64,000 bases of DNA from Actinoplanes sp. NBC_00393 (GCF_036053395.1 NZ_CP107942.1:7768501-7832500); one strand, 5' to 3'. Counted from the first letter of the stretch, positions 7,348 through 16,369 are shown. Notes: a model not told the origin generated them from the letters alone. Program-made: numbers and translations.

Positions 7348-8961
7348 ATGACCGACCGCCTTCCCGCTCCGGTACGCCGCGTCACGGACACCTTCAAGTC
7401 CTTCACACCGGGACAGAAGGCTGTCACCATCTTCGCTGTCGTCGCCATCCTGGTCGGCGGGTACTTCTTCGCGACCTGGGCGGCGAAGCCCTCGTACCAG
7501 ATCCTGTTCAACAACCTCTCGACCAAGGACGCGAGCGCGATCGTCGAGTCGCTCCAGAAGTCGGGCACCTCGTACGAGCTCGCCAACGACGGGCAGACCG
7601 TCCTGGTGCCGCGCGACCAGGTGAACGCGCTGCGCCTCCAGCTGTCCGGCGAGGGCCTGCCGAACGACGAGGGCACCGGCTACTCGCTGCTCGACCAGCA
7701 GGGCATCACCACCAGCGACTTCATGCAGCACGCGAACTACCAGCGCGCGCTGGAGGGTGAGCTCGCCAAGACCATCAAGTCGATCGACGGCGTCGAGGCG
7801 GCCACCGTGCACCTCGTCATGCCGCAGGAGGACGTCTTCACCGACGACCAGAGCAAGCCGACCGCTTCGGTTCTGGTCGCCTCGAAGGCGACCAACCCGC
7901 TGGAGGAGCAGCAGGTGCAGTCGATCGTGCACCTGGTCGCGTCCAGCGTCGAGGGCCTCGACCCGACCCAGGTCACGGTGGCCGACTCGGAGGGCCGGAT
8001 GCTGTCCGCCGGCGGCGGCGCGGCGGTCGCGGCCGGTGGCACCAACGGCGCCGAGCAGCAGACCGTCTCGTTCCAGAACCGGCTGAACTCCTCGCTCCAG
8101 CGGATGCTGGACAACCTGGTCGGTCCCGGCAACTCGGTGGTCACCACCACGGCCGAGCTGGACTTCGACCAGACCGAGACCCGCAGCAAGACGTACAGCG
8201 CGGACCCGTCCGTGCCGGCCCAGTCGGAGAGCATCAACACCGAGACCTACACCGGCAGCGGCTCCGGCAACGGCGGCGTGCTCGGCCCGGACAACATCCA
8301 GGTCCCGAACGGCACCGGCAACGGCCAGTACTCGAACAAGAACGAGGTCCGCAACCGCAACCTGAACGAGGTGCAGGAGGTGCGCCGGAACGCGCCGGGC
8401 GGCATCGACCGGCTGAACGTCTCGGTCCTGCTGAACAGCACCACCGCGGCCGCCGTGGACTCGGCCCAGGTCCAGCAGCTGATCAGCGCGGCGGCCGGCA
8501 TCGACGCCACCCGGGGCGACACGATCGCGGTCGCGGCCATGCCGTTCGACACCAGCGCGGCGGATGCGGCCAAGGACGAGCTCGCTGCCGCGGCGGCGGC
8601 CGAGAAGGAGGCCAAGCAGCTCACGCTGATCAAGACGGGCGCCCTGCTCTTCGTGGTCCTTGCGCTGATCTTCCTGGCCTGGCGGGCGAACAAGCGGGCC
8701 AAGAAGCGCCAGCAGCTCACCGAGGAGGAGCGCCGGCACCTGGAGGAGATGCAGGCCGCGCTGGAGGCTCAGCGCCAGGCGGAGCTCGACGCCACCACGG
8801 CCATGGCCGGCATGAACATGCTGGAGAGCGCCGAGCCGGCGGGGCGTGACGACGAGGCCCGTGAGGAGCGGCACCGCGAGATCGAGGAGCTGGTCCGGGA
8901 CAAGCCGGACGAGACCGCCGCGCTGATCCGCAGCTGGATGGCCGCGGACTCGACGCACTGA
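7348..8961 (+). CDS. fliF: Flagellar MS-ring protein FliF
   Basis: At 537 residues this is the membrane ring on which the motor and export gate are built. A first transmembrane segment lies at about 25-46. A periplasmic ring-building region follows (YQILFNNLSTKDASAIVESLQ, then DEGTGYSLLDQQGITTSDFMQ and ANYQRALEGELAKTI). A second transmembrane segment lies at about 427-447. The cytoplasmic C-terminal tail (RHREIEELVRDKPDETAALIRSWM) is the FliG-binding region. All expected parts are present and the length is normal. Confidence 0.97.
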   Translation: MTDRLPAPVRRVTDTFKSFTPGQKAVTIFAVVAILVGGYFFATWAAKPSYQILFNNLSTKDASAIVESLQKSGTSYELANDGQTVLVPRDQVNALRLQLSGEGLPNDEGTGYSLLDQQGITTSDFMQHANYQRALEGELAKTIKSIDGVEAATVHLVMPQEDVFTDDQSKPTASVLVASKATNPLEEQQVQSIVHLVASSVEGLDPTQVTVADSEGRMLSAGGGAAVAAGGTNGAEQQTVSFQNRLNSSLQRMLDNLVGPGNSVVTTTAELDFDQTETRSKTYSADPSVPAQSESINTETYTGSGSGNGGVLGPDNIQVPNGTGNGQYSNKNEVRNRNLNEVQEVRRNAPGGIDRLNVSVLLNSTTAAAVDSAQVQQLISAAAGIDATRGDTIAVAAMPFDTSAADAAKDELAAAAAAEKEAKQLTLIKTGALLFVVLALIFLAWRANKRAKKRQQLTEEERRHLEEMQAALEAQRQAELDATTAMAGMNMLESAEPAGRDDEAREERHREIEELVRDKPDETAALIRSWMAADSTH

Positions 8962-8998
8962 TCTCACACCCCCACGCGTAAAAGACGAGGAGTACCCG

Positions 8999-10024
8999 TT
9001 GACCACACCTGCGCTCACCACGCTGTCGATGACGGGCGTGCGCAAGGCCGCGATAATGCTGGTCCAGTTCGGCAAGGAACAATCCGCGCAGGTGCTGGCC
9101 AACATGACCGAGAAAGAGGTCGAGCTGCTGTCCGCCGAGGTGGCCCGCCTCGGCAAGCTCGACCCGGTCCAGGTCGACGACGTGATGGACGAGTTCTACG
9201 CCATGGCCACCACCCGGTACGCCGGGTCGGGCGGCATGGACTACGCCCGGGAGCTGTTGGAGGCGTCGCTCGGCAAGGATCGGGCGGCGCTCATCCTGGA
9301 CCGGCTCGAGGCGTCGATGAACGACATCCCGTTCAACTTCCTCAGCAACGCGGATCCACGGCAGCTCCTCTCGTACGTCCAGTACGAGCACCCGCAGACC
9401 ATCGCCCTGGTGCTGGCGCACATCCCCTCCGGGCTGGCCTCCTCGATCCTGGCCGGCCTGCCGCTGGAGGTGCAGACCGAGGTGGCGCACCGCATCGCGA
9501 TCATGGACCGGACCTCGCCGGACATCATCCGGCAGGTCGAGAGCGCCCTGCAGCGCAAGCTCTCCAGCGTGCTCCAGCCCGACGAGCTCTCCACGGTCGG
9601 CGGTCTGCAGCCGCTGGTGGACATCATCAACCGGGCGGACCGCACCACCGAGCGGCTCATCCTCGAAGCCCTGGACGCCCGCAGTCCGGAGCTGGCCGAG
9701 GAGATCCGGCGCCGGATGTTCATGTTCGAGGACATCATCAACCTGGAGGATCGGGCGGTTCAGCTCATCCTGCGCCAGGTGGAGCCGGCCGACCTGGCCA
9801 CCGCGCTCAAGGGTGTGCCGGAGGGCGTACGCGACAAGGTCACCAAGAACCTGTCCGAGCGGGGTCGCGAGAACCTGCTCGAGGAGATGGACCTGCTCGG
9901 CCCGGTCAAGGTGAAGATGGTCGAGGAGTCGCAGGCGAAGATCGTCGGTGTCATCCGCACCCTCGAGGACTCCGGCCAGATCGAGATCCAGCGCGGTGGC
10001 GAGGCAGATGAACTCATTGCCTGA
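8999..10024 (+). CDS. fliG: Flagellar motor switch protein FliG
   Basis: This 341-residue rotor protein couples the MS ring to FliM/FliN and faces the MotA stator. It starts at a TTG (8999) behind GACGAGGAG. Visible regions are the N-terminal domain (GVRKAAIMLVQFGKEQSAQVLANMTEKEVELLSAEVARL), the middle EHPQTIALVLAHIP motif shared by FliG proteins (EHPQ at about residue 130), and the C-terminal torque helix region (LALKGVPEGVRDKVTKNLSERGRENLLEEMDLLGPV-like). The C-terminus overlaps the fliH start by 17 bases. Confidence 0.97.
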   Translation: MTTPALTTLSMTGVRKAAIMLVQFGKEQSAQVLANMTEKEVELLSAEVARLGKLDPVQVDDVMDEFYAMATTRYAGSGGMDYARELLEASLGKDRAALILDRLEASMNDIPFNFLSNADPRQLLSYVQYEHPQTIALVLAHIPSGLASSILAGLPLEVQTEVAHRIAIMDRTSPDIIRQVESALQRKLSSVLQPDELSTVGGLQPLVDIINRADRTTERLILEALDARSPELAEEIRRRMFMFEDIINLEDRAVQLILRQVEPADLATALKGVPEGVRDKVTKNLSERGRENLLEEMDLLGPVKVKMVEESQAKIVGVIRTLEDSGQIEIQRGGEADELIA

Positions 10025-10679
10025 CCGGCCGGTCATCCGCGGGGCGGTGGCGGAGAACGCCACCGCCGCCCGGTTCGCCGTGGACCTGCGCCACCCGGAG
10101 CCGATCGACAACGAGGCCACCGAGCAGGCGAAACAGCAGGCCCGTACGACCGGATACGCCGAAGGATGGGCGCAGGGAAAGCGTGACGCCGTGGCCGCCG
10201 CTGAGGCTGCCACGGCACGCGCGCTTCTGGCCGAGGAGGCGTACGACCGTCGCCGCGCCGCCGCCCTGGCCAGTGCGGTGAACGCCCTCGGCCGTGCGGT
10301 CACCGAGATCGAGAACCAGCTCATGCCGACCTTCTCCGAGCTGCAGGAGGTCGTGCTGGCCAGCGCGTACGAGCTGGCCGAAGCGATCATCGGGCGGACC
10401 CTGCGCGACGATCCGGAGCGGGGCGCCGACGCGCTGCGCCGGGCCATGAGCGCCGCGCCGGAACAGGGCGAGGTGACCGTGAGCCTGCACCCGGACGACT
10501 ATCAGACGCTGGTCGGCGACGCGCCCGCCGGTGACTTCGACTACGAGGGCCGCCGGATCACCTTGCGACCCGACCCCCGCCTGCAGCCCGGTGACGCCAC
10601 GGCCGAGACCGGCACGGCGACCGTGGACGCGACCATCGAGGCGGCGATGAGCCGGGCCCGGGAGGCGCTGCGCCTCTGA
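10008..10679 (+). CDS. fliH: Flagellar export stator protein FliH
   Basis: This 223-residue cytoplasmic protein regulates the FliI ATPase. The reading frame is open upstream, but the ATG at 10008, inside the fliG end, gives the usual FliH length. An Ala/Glu-rich coiled section (QAKQQARTTGYAEGWAQGKRDAVAAAEAATA) carries the 'G...G...G' spaced glycines typical of FliH. The C-terminal domain matches FliH/HrpE (SAYELAEAIIGRTLRDDPERGADALRRAM, then VSLHPDDYQTL and DPRLQPGDATAETGTATVDATIEAAM). It is followed by a 73-base GC-rich gap containing two copies of a GTCCGCGCGGGCC element before fliI. Confidence 0.92.
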   Translation: MNSLPDRPVIRGAVAENATAARFAVDLRHPEPIDNEATEQAKQQARTTGYAEGWAQGKRDAVAAAEAATARALLAEEAYDRRRAAALASAVNALGRAVTEIENQLMPTFSELQEVVLASAYELAEAIIGRTLRDDPERGADALRRAMSAAPEQGEVTVSLHPDDYQTLVGDAPAGDFDYEGRRITLRPDPRLQPGDATAETGTATVDATIEAAMSRAREALRL

Positions 10680-10752
10680 GCGCGGGCCCGCGGTCCGCGC
10701 GGGCCTGCGTCTGCGCGTGGTCCGCCGTCCGCGCGGGCCGGAAAGGACAACC

Positions 10753-12060
10753 GTGACCGACGTCTTCCAGCATCGCCTGCACAACGCGATCGTCGCCGCG
10801 CGCCCCCTGGTCAGCGGCCGGGTGACCGGCGCGGTCGGGCTCCGGGTGACAGTGAGCGGCCTGGAGGCCCGGGTCGGTGACCTGCTGCGCATCGGCGACG
10901 GTCCGGACGCGGTGTTCGCCGAGGTGGCGGCTCTCGACGGGGAACGGCTCTCCTGCCTGCCGCTGGGGCCGGTCGCCGGGATCGGCGCCGGGACACCGGC
11001 GGTGAGCACGGGCGGTCCGTTGCGCATCGCGGTCGGGCCGGACCTGCGCGGGCGCATCCTGGACGGCCTGGGCCGCCCGATGGACGGCGGACCACCGCTG
11101 CGCGGCGAACTGGTCGGCATCGACGCGGCGCCACCCTCGGCGATGGAGCGGCAGCTGGTCGACAAGCCGATGTCGCTCGGCGTACGCGTACTCGACACCC
11201 TCGTCCCCTGCGGCCGCGGCCAGCGCATCGGCATCTTCGCCGGCTCCGGCGTCGGCAAGTCCACCCTGATGAGCATGATCACCCGCGGCACCTCGGCGGA
11301 GCTGAACGTGGTGGCCCTGGTAGGCGAACGCGGCCGCGAGGTGCGCGAGTTCATCGAGCACGACCTCGGCCCGGAGGGTCTGGCCCGCTCGGTCGTCGTG
11401 ATCGCCACCTCGGACACCCCACCGCTGGTCCGGCTCCGCGCCGGCGCGGTCGCCACCCGGATCGCCGAGTACTACCGCGACGAGGGCTCCGACGTACTCC
11501 TGATGATGGACAGCGTGACCCGCGCAGCGATGGCCCAGCGTGAGGTAGGCCTCTCGGTAGGCGAGCCACCCGCCACCCGCGGTTACCCTCCGTCAGTTTT
11601 CGCGATGCTCGCCTCGCTGCTGGAACGTGCCGGCCCGGGCGCGCGAGGCAGCATCACCGGCCTTTACACGGTGCTGGTGGAGGGCGACGACCACAACGAG
11701 CCCATCGCCGACGCCGCCCGCTCGATCCTCGACGGCCATATCGTCCTCGACCGCAAACTGGCCACCGCCGGACATTTCCCCAGCATCCAGGCACTCGACT
11801 CGATCTCTCGCGTAGCCAACAAAATCACCACCCCGCAGCAGCGCGCCGACGCCACCGAGTTGCGCCGCCTGATGGCCGCCCACCGCGAAGTCCGTGAACT
11901 GGTAGAAATCGGCGCCTACGTCCCCGGCACCAATCCGGAGGCCGACCGCGCCAACGCCGCCTGGCCCCAAATCGGCGCCTTCCTCCGCCAAGACCTGGAC
12001 GAACGCGTCACCGCCGACGATGCCTGGGCCGCGCTGCGCGCATTGATAGCAACAACCTGA
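10753..12060 (+). CDS. fliI: Flagellum-specific ATPase FliI
   Basis: This 435-residue ATPase of the type III export apparatus is related to the F1 beta subunit. It starts at GTG 10753, after GAAAGGA. The Walker A motif (GSGVGKST) is at about residues 164-171. ALVGERGREVREF and the Walker B-type strand DVLLMMDSVTRAAMAQREVGL follow, then GEPPATRGYPPSVFAMLASLLERAG, the family signature. The C-terminal helical part is complete. It is the last gene before a 705-base repeat-bearing gap, so fliJ, usually its immediate neighbour, is in a separate unit with its own promoter element. Confidence 0.97.
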   Translation: MTDVFQHRLHNAIVAARPLVSGRVTGAVGLRVTVSGLEARVGDLLRIGDGPDAVFAEVAALDGERLSCLPLGPVAGIGAGTPAVSTGGPLRIAVGPDLRGRILDGLGRPMDGGPPLRGELVGIDAAPPSAMERQLVDKPMSLGVRVLDTLVPCGRGQRIGIFAGSGVGKSTLMSMITRGTSAELNVVALVGERGREVREFIEHDLGPEGLARSVVVIATSDTPPLVRLRAGAVATRIAEYYRDEGSDVLLMMDSVTRAAMAQREVGLSVGEPPATRGYPPSVFAMLASLLERAGPGARGSITGLYTVLVEGDDHNEPIADAARSILDGHIVLDRKLATAGHFPSIQALDSISRVANKITTPQQRADATELRRLMAAHREVRELVEIGAYVPGTNPEADRANAAWPQIGAFLRQDLDERVTADDAWAALRALIATT

Positions 12061-12165
12061 GGGGTACGCGCGACGAAAAGTCCCCCACTACCCCAGCGAC
12101 CCAGCAGCCACTCAATGCCCCAGCGCCCCCGCCGGGCTCACCCTCCCGGTCCCGCTCACCCCAAC

Positions 12166-12430
12166 CCCAGCTGACCACCAGAGCTGCTTCCCGACGCCGG
12201 AAGCAACGCTCAGCGTCAGCCCCGACAGGCCGGCTGACCAGCGGTGTCGCTTCGCGGCGCGGGAAGCAGCGCTCAGCGTCAGCCCCGACGGGCCGGCTGA
12301 CCAGCAGCGTCGCTTCGCGGCACGGGAAGCAGCGCTCAGCGTCAGCCCCGACAGGCCGGCTGACCAGCAGCGTCGCTTCGCGGCGCGGGAAGCAGCGCTC
12401 AGCGTCAGCCCGACCCGCCAGCCGACTGGC
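12166..12430. repeat. Intergenic tandem repeat array A (63-bp units)
   Basis: Four units start at 12207, 12270, 12333 and 12396 with CGCTCAGCGTCAGCC, exactly 63 bp apart, and a degenerate copy precedes them. Each contains an inverted pair GTCAGCC / GGCTGAC and a block TCGCTTCGCGGC-GCGGGAAGCAG. Related units lie at 43,690-44,415 and 63,508-63,610. The array separates fliI from fliJ. No plausible gene overlaps it. Confidence 0.85.
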
Positions 12431-12698
12431 CCGGCACAGTCGCGCCGCCGGCGTGCAGACCCCCGCTCACGGTCAGCTTGTGACCAGGCCAGGCCAGGCG
12501 TGGCGTGGAGGGCGCGGCGGGGGGTGGGGTGAGCTGGGGCGGTGGGTGAGCCCGGCGGCCGCGTCGGGGGCCGCGGGGCGTGCTTGGTCGCGGGACGGTC
12601 GGGGTGGGACTCGATGTTCGTACATCGCTGGGGTTTGGCTCTGGGCGCGCGCTTGACGCATCGCTGGTGGCGGATGGGTAGCAAGGCGGGTGCAGGGG
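12431..12698. other. Intergenic stretch without a recognised gene
   Basis: Between repeat array A and the fliJ promoter element I see only GC-rich sequence with G-runs on the plus strand. No convincing ribosome site, coding pattern or hairpin was found. Confidence 0.6.
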
Positions 12699-12724
12699 CT
12701 CAGCGGAGACCGGGGCAGGCCGAA
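12699..12724 (+). promoter_or_regulatory. Sigma-28 (FliA)-type promoter of the fliJ operon
   Basis: CTCA at 12699-12702, 16 bases, GCCGAA at 12719-12724: an exact match to the element before fliC, flgB and flbD. It lies about 40 bases before fliJ and explains how fliJ-hydrolase-fliK is expressed despite the repeat-filled gap after fliI. Confidence 0.7.
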
Positions 12725-12765
12725 GCGGTCATGTGAGGGCCCCACGGCCCCGCTAGGAGGCCCAC

Positions 12766-13239
12766 GTGAATCGCCTGTTCCGACTTGGATCTGTGCTTCG
12801 CGCCCGCAAGGCGCAGGAGGACGCCGCTCGTGGTGCGGTGATGCAGTCCCGCGCTGACATTCGGGAAGCTGAGGCTCTGCTGAGGCGCCGCAAGCTGGAC
12901 CTGGTCGGATCCGCGGCGCCGACCGAGGGGACCGCGCGGGCGATGGTCGCGTCGCTGGTGGCACGGCAGTCGCTGGCGGCCGGGCTGTTCGGGGCTCAGC
13001 GCATGGTCACCGATGCCGAAGAGGTCGAGCGGGAGAAGGTCGCCGCGCTCGCCGACGCCGCCAAGCGGCGCCGGGCCGTGGAGATGATGGCGGAGCGGCA
13101 CGCCGCCACCGTGCGCGCTCACGACCTGCGTGTCGACCAGGCCAACCTCGACGAGTTGGCGATCACCTCGAAAGCACGGCAAGCCGCCGGAAGTGTCGCC
13201 AAGTCAGATGCCGCCGAGACGAACGGGAGCGAAGTATGA
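12766..13239 (+). CDS. fliJ: Flagellar export protein FliJ
   Basis: This 157-residue helical protein (MNRLFRLGSVLRARKAQEDAARGAV) is the general chaperone and ATPase stalk of the flagellar export system. It is charged and coiled throughout (EVEREKVAALADAAKRRRAVEMMAERHAATV), as FliJ is, with normal length. GGAGG-like sequence lies 10 bases upstream of the ATG. The stop overlaps the next gene (ATGA). The usual fliI-fliJ adjacency is broken by the repeat array. Confidence 0.88.
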   Translation: MNRLFRLGSVLRARKAQEDAARGAVMQSRADIREAEALLRRRKLDLVGSAAPTEGTARAMVASLVARQSLAAGLFGAQRMVTDAEEVEREKVAALADAAKRRRAVEMMAERHAATVRAHDLRVDQANLDELAITSKARQAAGSVAKSDAAETNGSEV

Positions 13240-14204
13240 CGTTGGGTGTGAGTGGGGTTCTGTCCCGCATCTCGGAGCTGCAGGACCAGCTCGGCCTCAA
13301 CCCGGCTCCGGCCGCGGCCACTTCCGGAACCAAGTTCGCCTCTGCTCTCGCCGACGCGACCCGGACCGGCTCGGCGCTGTCCGGCACCGTCGGCCCGAAC
13401 GGGGACGACGTGGTGGCGGCGGCCAAGAAGTACCTGGGTACGCCGTATGTGTTCGGCAGCACCGATCCGGCCAAGGGCCTGGACTGCTCGGCGCTGGTCC
13501 AGCGCGCCTACCAGGACCTCGGCGTCGAGTTGCCGCGCACGTCGGGGCAGCAGGCCCGCGCCGGGCGCCCGGTGGCGAGCATGGCCGAGGCCAAGCCGGG
13601 CGACATCCTGGCGTTCAACTCGCCGGTCGACCACGTCGCCATCTACCTCGGTGACAACAGGATGATCGCGGCGCCGAAGCCCGGCGATCAGGTCAAGATC
13701 CAGAATGTGTACGAGAAGCCGGTCGCGATCCGTCGCGTCCTGGACACCGTGCCCGCCGCTGCGGTGCAGGACATGTCCGCGCTGCGGCCGGCCGGTCTGC
13801 GCTCGTCCGGTGGCTTGAGCGGGGTGCCGTACGCGGAGTTGTTCGAAGCGGCCGGCGCCCGCCACGGCGTCTCGCCGAAGCTGCTCGCCGCGGTAGCGAA
13901 GGTGGAGTCCGGCTACAACCCGCAGGCCGTCAGCAAGGCCGGCGCCCAAGGTTTGATGCAGCTCATGCCGGGCACCGCACGGGGGCTCGGGGTCGACGAC
14001 GCGTTCGACCCGGCGCAGGCCGTGAACGGGGCGGCGAAGCTGCTCAGCAAGCATCTGCGGGAGTTCAAGTCGGTGCCGCTGGCCCTGGCCGCGTACAACG
14101 CGGGTGGCGGGGCGGTGCACAAGTACGACGGGATCCCGCCGTTCAGTGAGACCCAGGCGTACGTCCCGAAGGTGCAGAAGGCCCTGGCCGCGCTCGGCGG
14201 CTGA
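13236..14204 (+). CDS. Bifunctional NlpC/P60 endopeptidase - lytic transglycosylase in the flagellar operon
   Basis: This 322-residue protein has two peptidoglycan-cutting domains. An NlpC/P60 domain (about 55-170) has catalytic Cys84 in LDCSALVQ and His133 in VDHVAIYLG. A C-terminal SLT (family 23-type) transglycosylase domain (about 200-315) has Glu224 in KVESGYNPQAVS, followed by GAQGLMQLMPGTARGLGV and AYNAGGGAV. The N-terminal 50 residues are variable and there is no obvious signal peptide, so export is more likely through the flagellar channel. It overlaps fliJ (ATGA) and precedes fliK, so it probably opens the cell wall for rod growth, the job of FlgJ in proteobacteria. The domain assignment is firm; the FlgJ-like role is inferred. 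Confidence 0.9.
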   Translation: MTLGVSGVLSRISELQDQLGLNPAPAAATSGTKFASALADATRTGSALSGTVGPNGDDVVAAAKKYLGTPYVFGSTDPAKGLDCSALVQRAYQDLGVELPRTSGQQARAGRPVASMAEAKPGDILAFNSPVDHVAIYLGDNRMIAAPKPGDQVKIQNVYEKPVAIRRVLDTVPAAAVQDMSALRPAGLRSSGGLSGVPYAELFEAAGARHGVSPKLLAAVAKVESGYNPQAVSKAGAQGLMQLMPGTARGLGVDDAFDPAQAVNGAAKLLSKHLREFKSVPLALAAYNAGGGAVHKYDGIPPFSETQAYVPKVQKALAALGG

Positions 14205-14256
14205 TCCCCGCCCTCCACCTCCAGCAGTCCATCGTCGAAAGCAGCAGGGAGACCGC

Positions 14257-16317
14257 ATGACCACGCCGAGTTCTGTGACGGGTCCCGACCGCCGGCCGGT
14301 GGCCGAGACGAACCGCCGTCCGGGCGGGCGACGCGAGGAAGGCGGGGCGGACTTCGGTTCGGCGCTGTCGGCCGAGCTGGGCCGGCCGGGTGACGACGAA
14401 GGCCAGGATGCGCCGGCTCGGGGTGCTCGGTCTTCCGGGGCATCCGGCCGGGAATTGAGCGGGCTTGCTGACCGGGCTGCTGTTGCTGCCCGGGCTGCTG
14501 CCGCCGACCGGGCTGCCGTTGCCGGGCGGGCTGCTGCTGCGGATCGGGCCGCTGACCTCGCTGCTGAGCGTGGCGCTGACCGGCGGGCGGCGCGTGGCGA
14601 CGAGCAGCGCGGTGCCGCGGGCCGTCAGGCTGAGCGGGCCGCCGCTGAGCGGGCCGCCACCGAGCGGGCTGCCGCCGAGCGCGCGGCTGGGCAGCGTGTC
14701 ACCACCGAGCGGAGTGCCGCCAATCGGGCGATGGCCGACCGGAACGCCGCGCGGGCCACTGCCGAGCGCAGTGCCGAGCAGCGCAACACCGCGGATCGGC
14801 GGGCCGACAAGGCTGCCGGGATGCGGGCCGCCGAGCGCTCCGCCGCCCGACGTGACCAGGAGCGCGAGCCCACGACCACGGACCGCGCCGGCAAGGAGCA
14901 GGAGAGCGCGGTGAAGCCGCGTAACCGCCCGGTCGATGAAGAGGCCACCCCGGCCGCGACCGGTGTTGCGGCGGCAGTCCCTGTGACGCCGGCCGTAGTG
15001 GCGGTCGACCCGGCTCTCACCGGTGGTGAGGGTGGCGCGACGGCCGTACCGTCCGAGGCTCTGACTGTCGAAGGTGTGGCGGCGCCGGTCGTGAGCCCGG
15101 TGCCGGACATCGCCGCGGCCGCAACGCCGGCCGGCGACCAGACGGCGACCGTTGCGCAGAACCCCGCTGCCGGTGCCGACCAGGCCGCTGCGGCGGGCCA
15201 GGCTGGTGTCGCCGGCCAGAGTGTCACGGGCCAGGCTGTTGCGGACCCGGCTGTTGCGAACCCGGCTGTTGCCGCTGGCCAGGCCCTTGCCGCGGGCCAG
15301 GCTGGGCCCGCGAATCAGGCCGGGGCCGCAAGTCAGGCCGTTTCCGCGGACCAGGCCGGGACCGTTGCTCAGGCCGCCGGCATCACCGGGCAGGCCGCTG
15401 CCGCTTCTCCCGCCGCTCCCCCCGGACAGAGCACCGCCGGCCCGGTTCAGGCCGGCACCCCGGCCCCGGTGGTGACCGACGTTCCGGTCCGGCCCGCCGC
15501 GCTGGCCACACCGGCCGAAGCGGCCCCGACCACTCCGGTGCCCGTCGAGACCACCGCCGCCACGACACCGGAGACCGCGGGAACCACCCCGGCCGCCGAG
15601 ACCACCGCCACCGCGACGCCGGACACCGGCGCCGACACCGGAGGCTCTCCGAACGGGTCCGCCGGTGGCGGCGCCCAGCCGTTCCCCGCCGCCGAAGCGG
15701 CTCCGGAACCGGCCGCCGCCCCGACCGGCCTGCCCACCGGCGTTCCGCTGACCGCGCCGGCCGAGGCCGCCGCATCCGCGACGCCCGGCACTCCAGGCAC
15801 CCCGGCGCCGGCCGGTGTCGGCGGCCCGCAGGCTGCGGCTCCCACCGCCCCGGCTCCTGCGCCGTCGGCCCCGCCGCCGCCCGCGCCCGCCGTGCCGACG
15901 CCGCCGGCCGCCCAGGTGGCCATGCGGATCGCCCCGCTGCGGCTGGACGCCGACGGCATCCACCGGCTCACCGTGCAACTGCACCCGCTCGACCTCGGAC
16001 CGGTGCAGGTGGTGGCGGAGATCCGCAACGGCGACATCAGCGTCCAGCTCACCGGCGGCACCGAGGCCGGCACCGAGGCGCTGCGCTCGTCCCTCGACGA
16101 GTTGCGCCGCGAGCTGGAGGACTCCGGTTTCGGGAACTGTTCGCTCGACCTGCGCCAGGGCAACGCCCAGCAGCAGGCTCGGCAACAGTTCGCGGAGGCC
16201 GGGGCGCTGGGCCGGCGTACCGGTCCGCAGTCCGGCGGCAGTGACGTTCCCGCCGAGCCGGCCCCCGGCGCCACCCGGCGTGCCGTCCCGGACGGCCGCC
16301 TGGACATCCGCGCCTGA
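14257..16317 (+). CDS. fliK: Flagellar hook-length control protein FliK
   Basis: This 686-residue protein would be the secreted ruler that sets hook length and switches export specificity. The conserved C-terminal Flg_hook domain is clear (IAPLRLDADGIHRLTVQLHP, then LDLGPVQVVAEIRNGDISV and ALRSSLDELRRELEDSGF). The first 200 residues are charged A/R/E/D repeats (AERAAAERAA, ADRAAVAGRAA). The next 350 are Ala/Pro/Thr/Gly-rich, with many 'GQA' and 'TPA' pairs. Long low-complexity middles are common in FliK, but this one is unusually long and simple. The ATG at 14257 follows CAGGGAGA. A bidirectional hairpin ends the unit. Confidence 0.9.
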   Translation: MTTPSSVTGPDRRPVAETNRRPGGRREEGGADFGSALSAELGRPGDDEGQDAPARGARSSGASGRELSGLADRAAVAARAAAADRAAVAGRAAAADRAADLAAERGADRRAARGDEQRGAAGRQAERAAAERAATERAAAERAAGQRVTTERSAANRAMADRNAARATAERSAEQRNTADRRADKAAGMRAAERSAARRDQEREPTTTDRAGKEQESAVKPRNRPVDEEATPAATGVAAAVPVTPAVVAVDPALTGGEGGATAVPSEALTVEGVAAPVVSPVPDIAAAATPAGDQTATVAQNPAAGADQAAAAGQAGVAGQSVTGQAVADPAVANPAVAAGQALAAGQAGPANQAGAASQAVSADQAGTVAQAAGITGQAAAASPAAPPGQSTAGPVQAGTPAPVVTDVPVRPAALATPAEAAPTTPVPVETTAATTPETAGTTPAAETTATATPDTGADTGGSPNGSAGGGAQPFPAAEAAPEPAAAPTGLPTGVPLTAPAEAAASATPGTPGTPAPAGVGGPQAAAPTAPAPAPSAPPPPAPAVPTPPAAQVAMRIAPLRLDADGIHRLTVQLHPLDLGPVQVVAEIRNGDISVQLTGGTEAGTEALRSSLDELRRELEDSGFGNCSLDLRQGNAQQQARQQFAEAGALGRRTGPQSGGSDVPAEPAPGATRRAVPDGRLDIRA

Positions 16318-16326
16318 GCGAACACG

Positions 16327-16361
16327 ACGGCGCCGGCCCACACACGGTGGGCCGGCGCCGT
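16327..16361. terminator. Bidirectional terminator between fliK and the flhF-side operon
   Basis: A perfect 15-bp stem (16327-16341 with 16347-16361) with a five-base loop sits between two convergent genes. It can serve both strands. Confidence 0.8.
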
Positions 16362-16369
16362 TAGGCATT

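Noticed and set aside
8717..10447. Long minus-strand frame across fliG and fliH
   Set aside because: Composition is that of an antisense shadow; fliG and fliH on the plus strand have full family signatures.
12166..12430. CRISPR array
   Set aside because: The whole unit repeats without unique spacers, and no cas genes are nearby.
12112..12684. Minus-strand frame with a 21-residue repeated peptide
   Set aside because: The periodicity is simply the 63-bp DNA repeat read in frame. There is no ribosome site, and the same repeats occur in other gaps in other frames.
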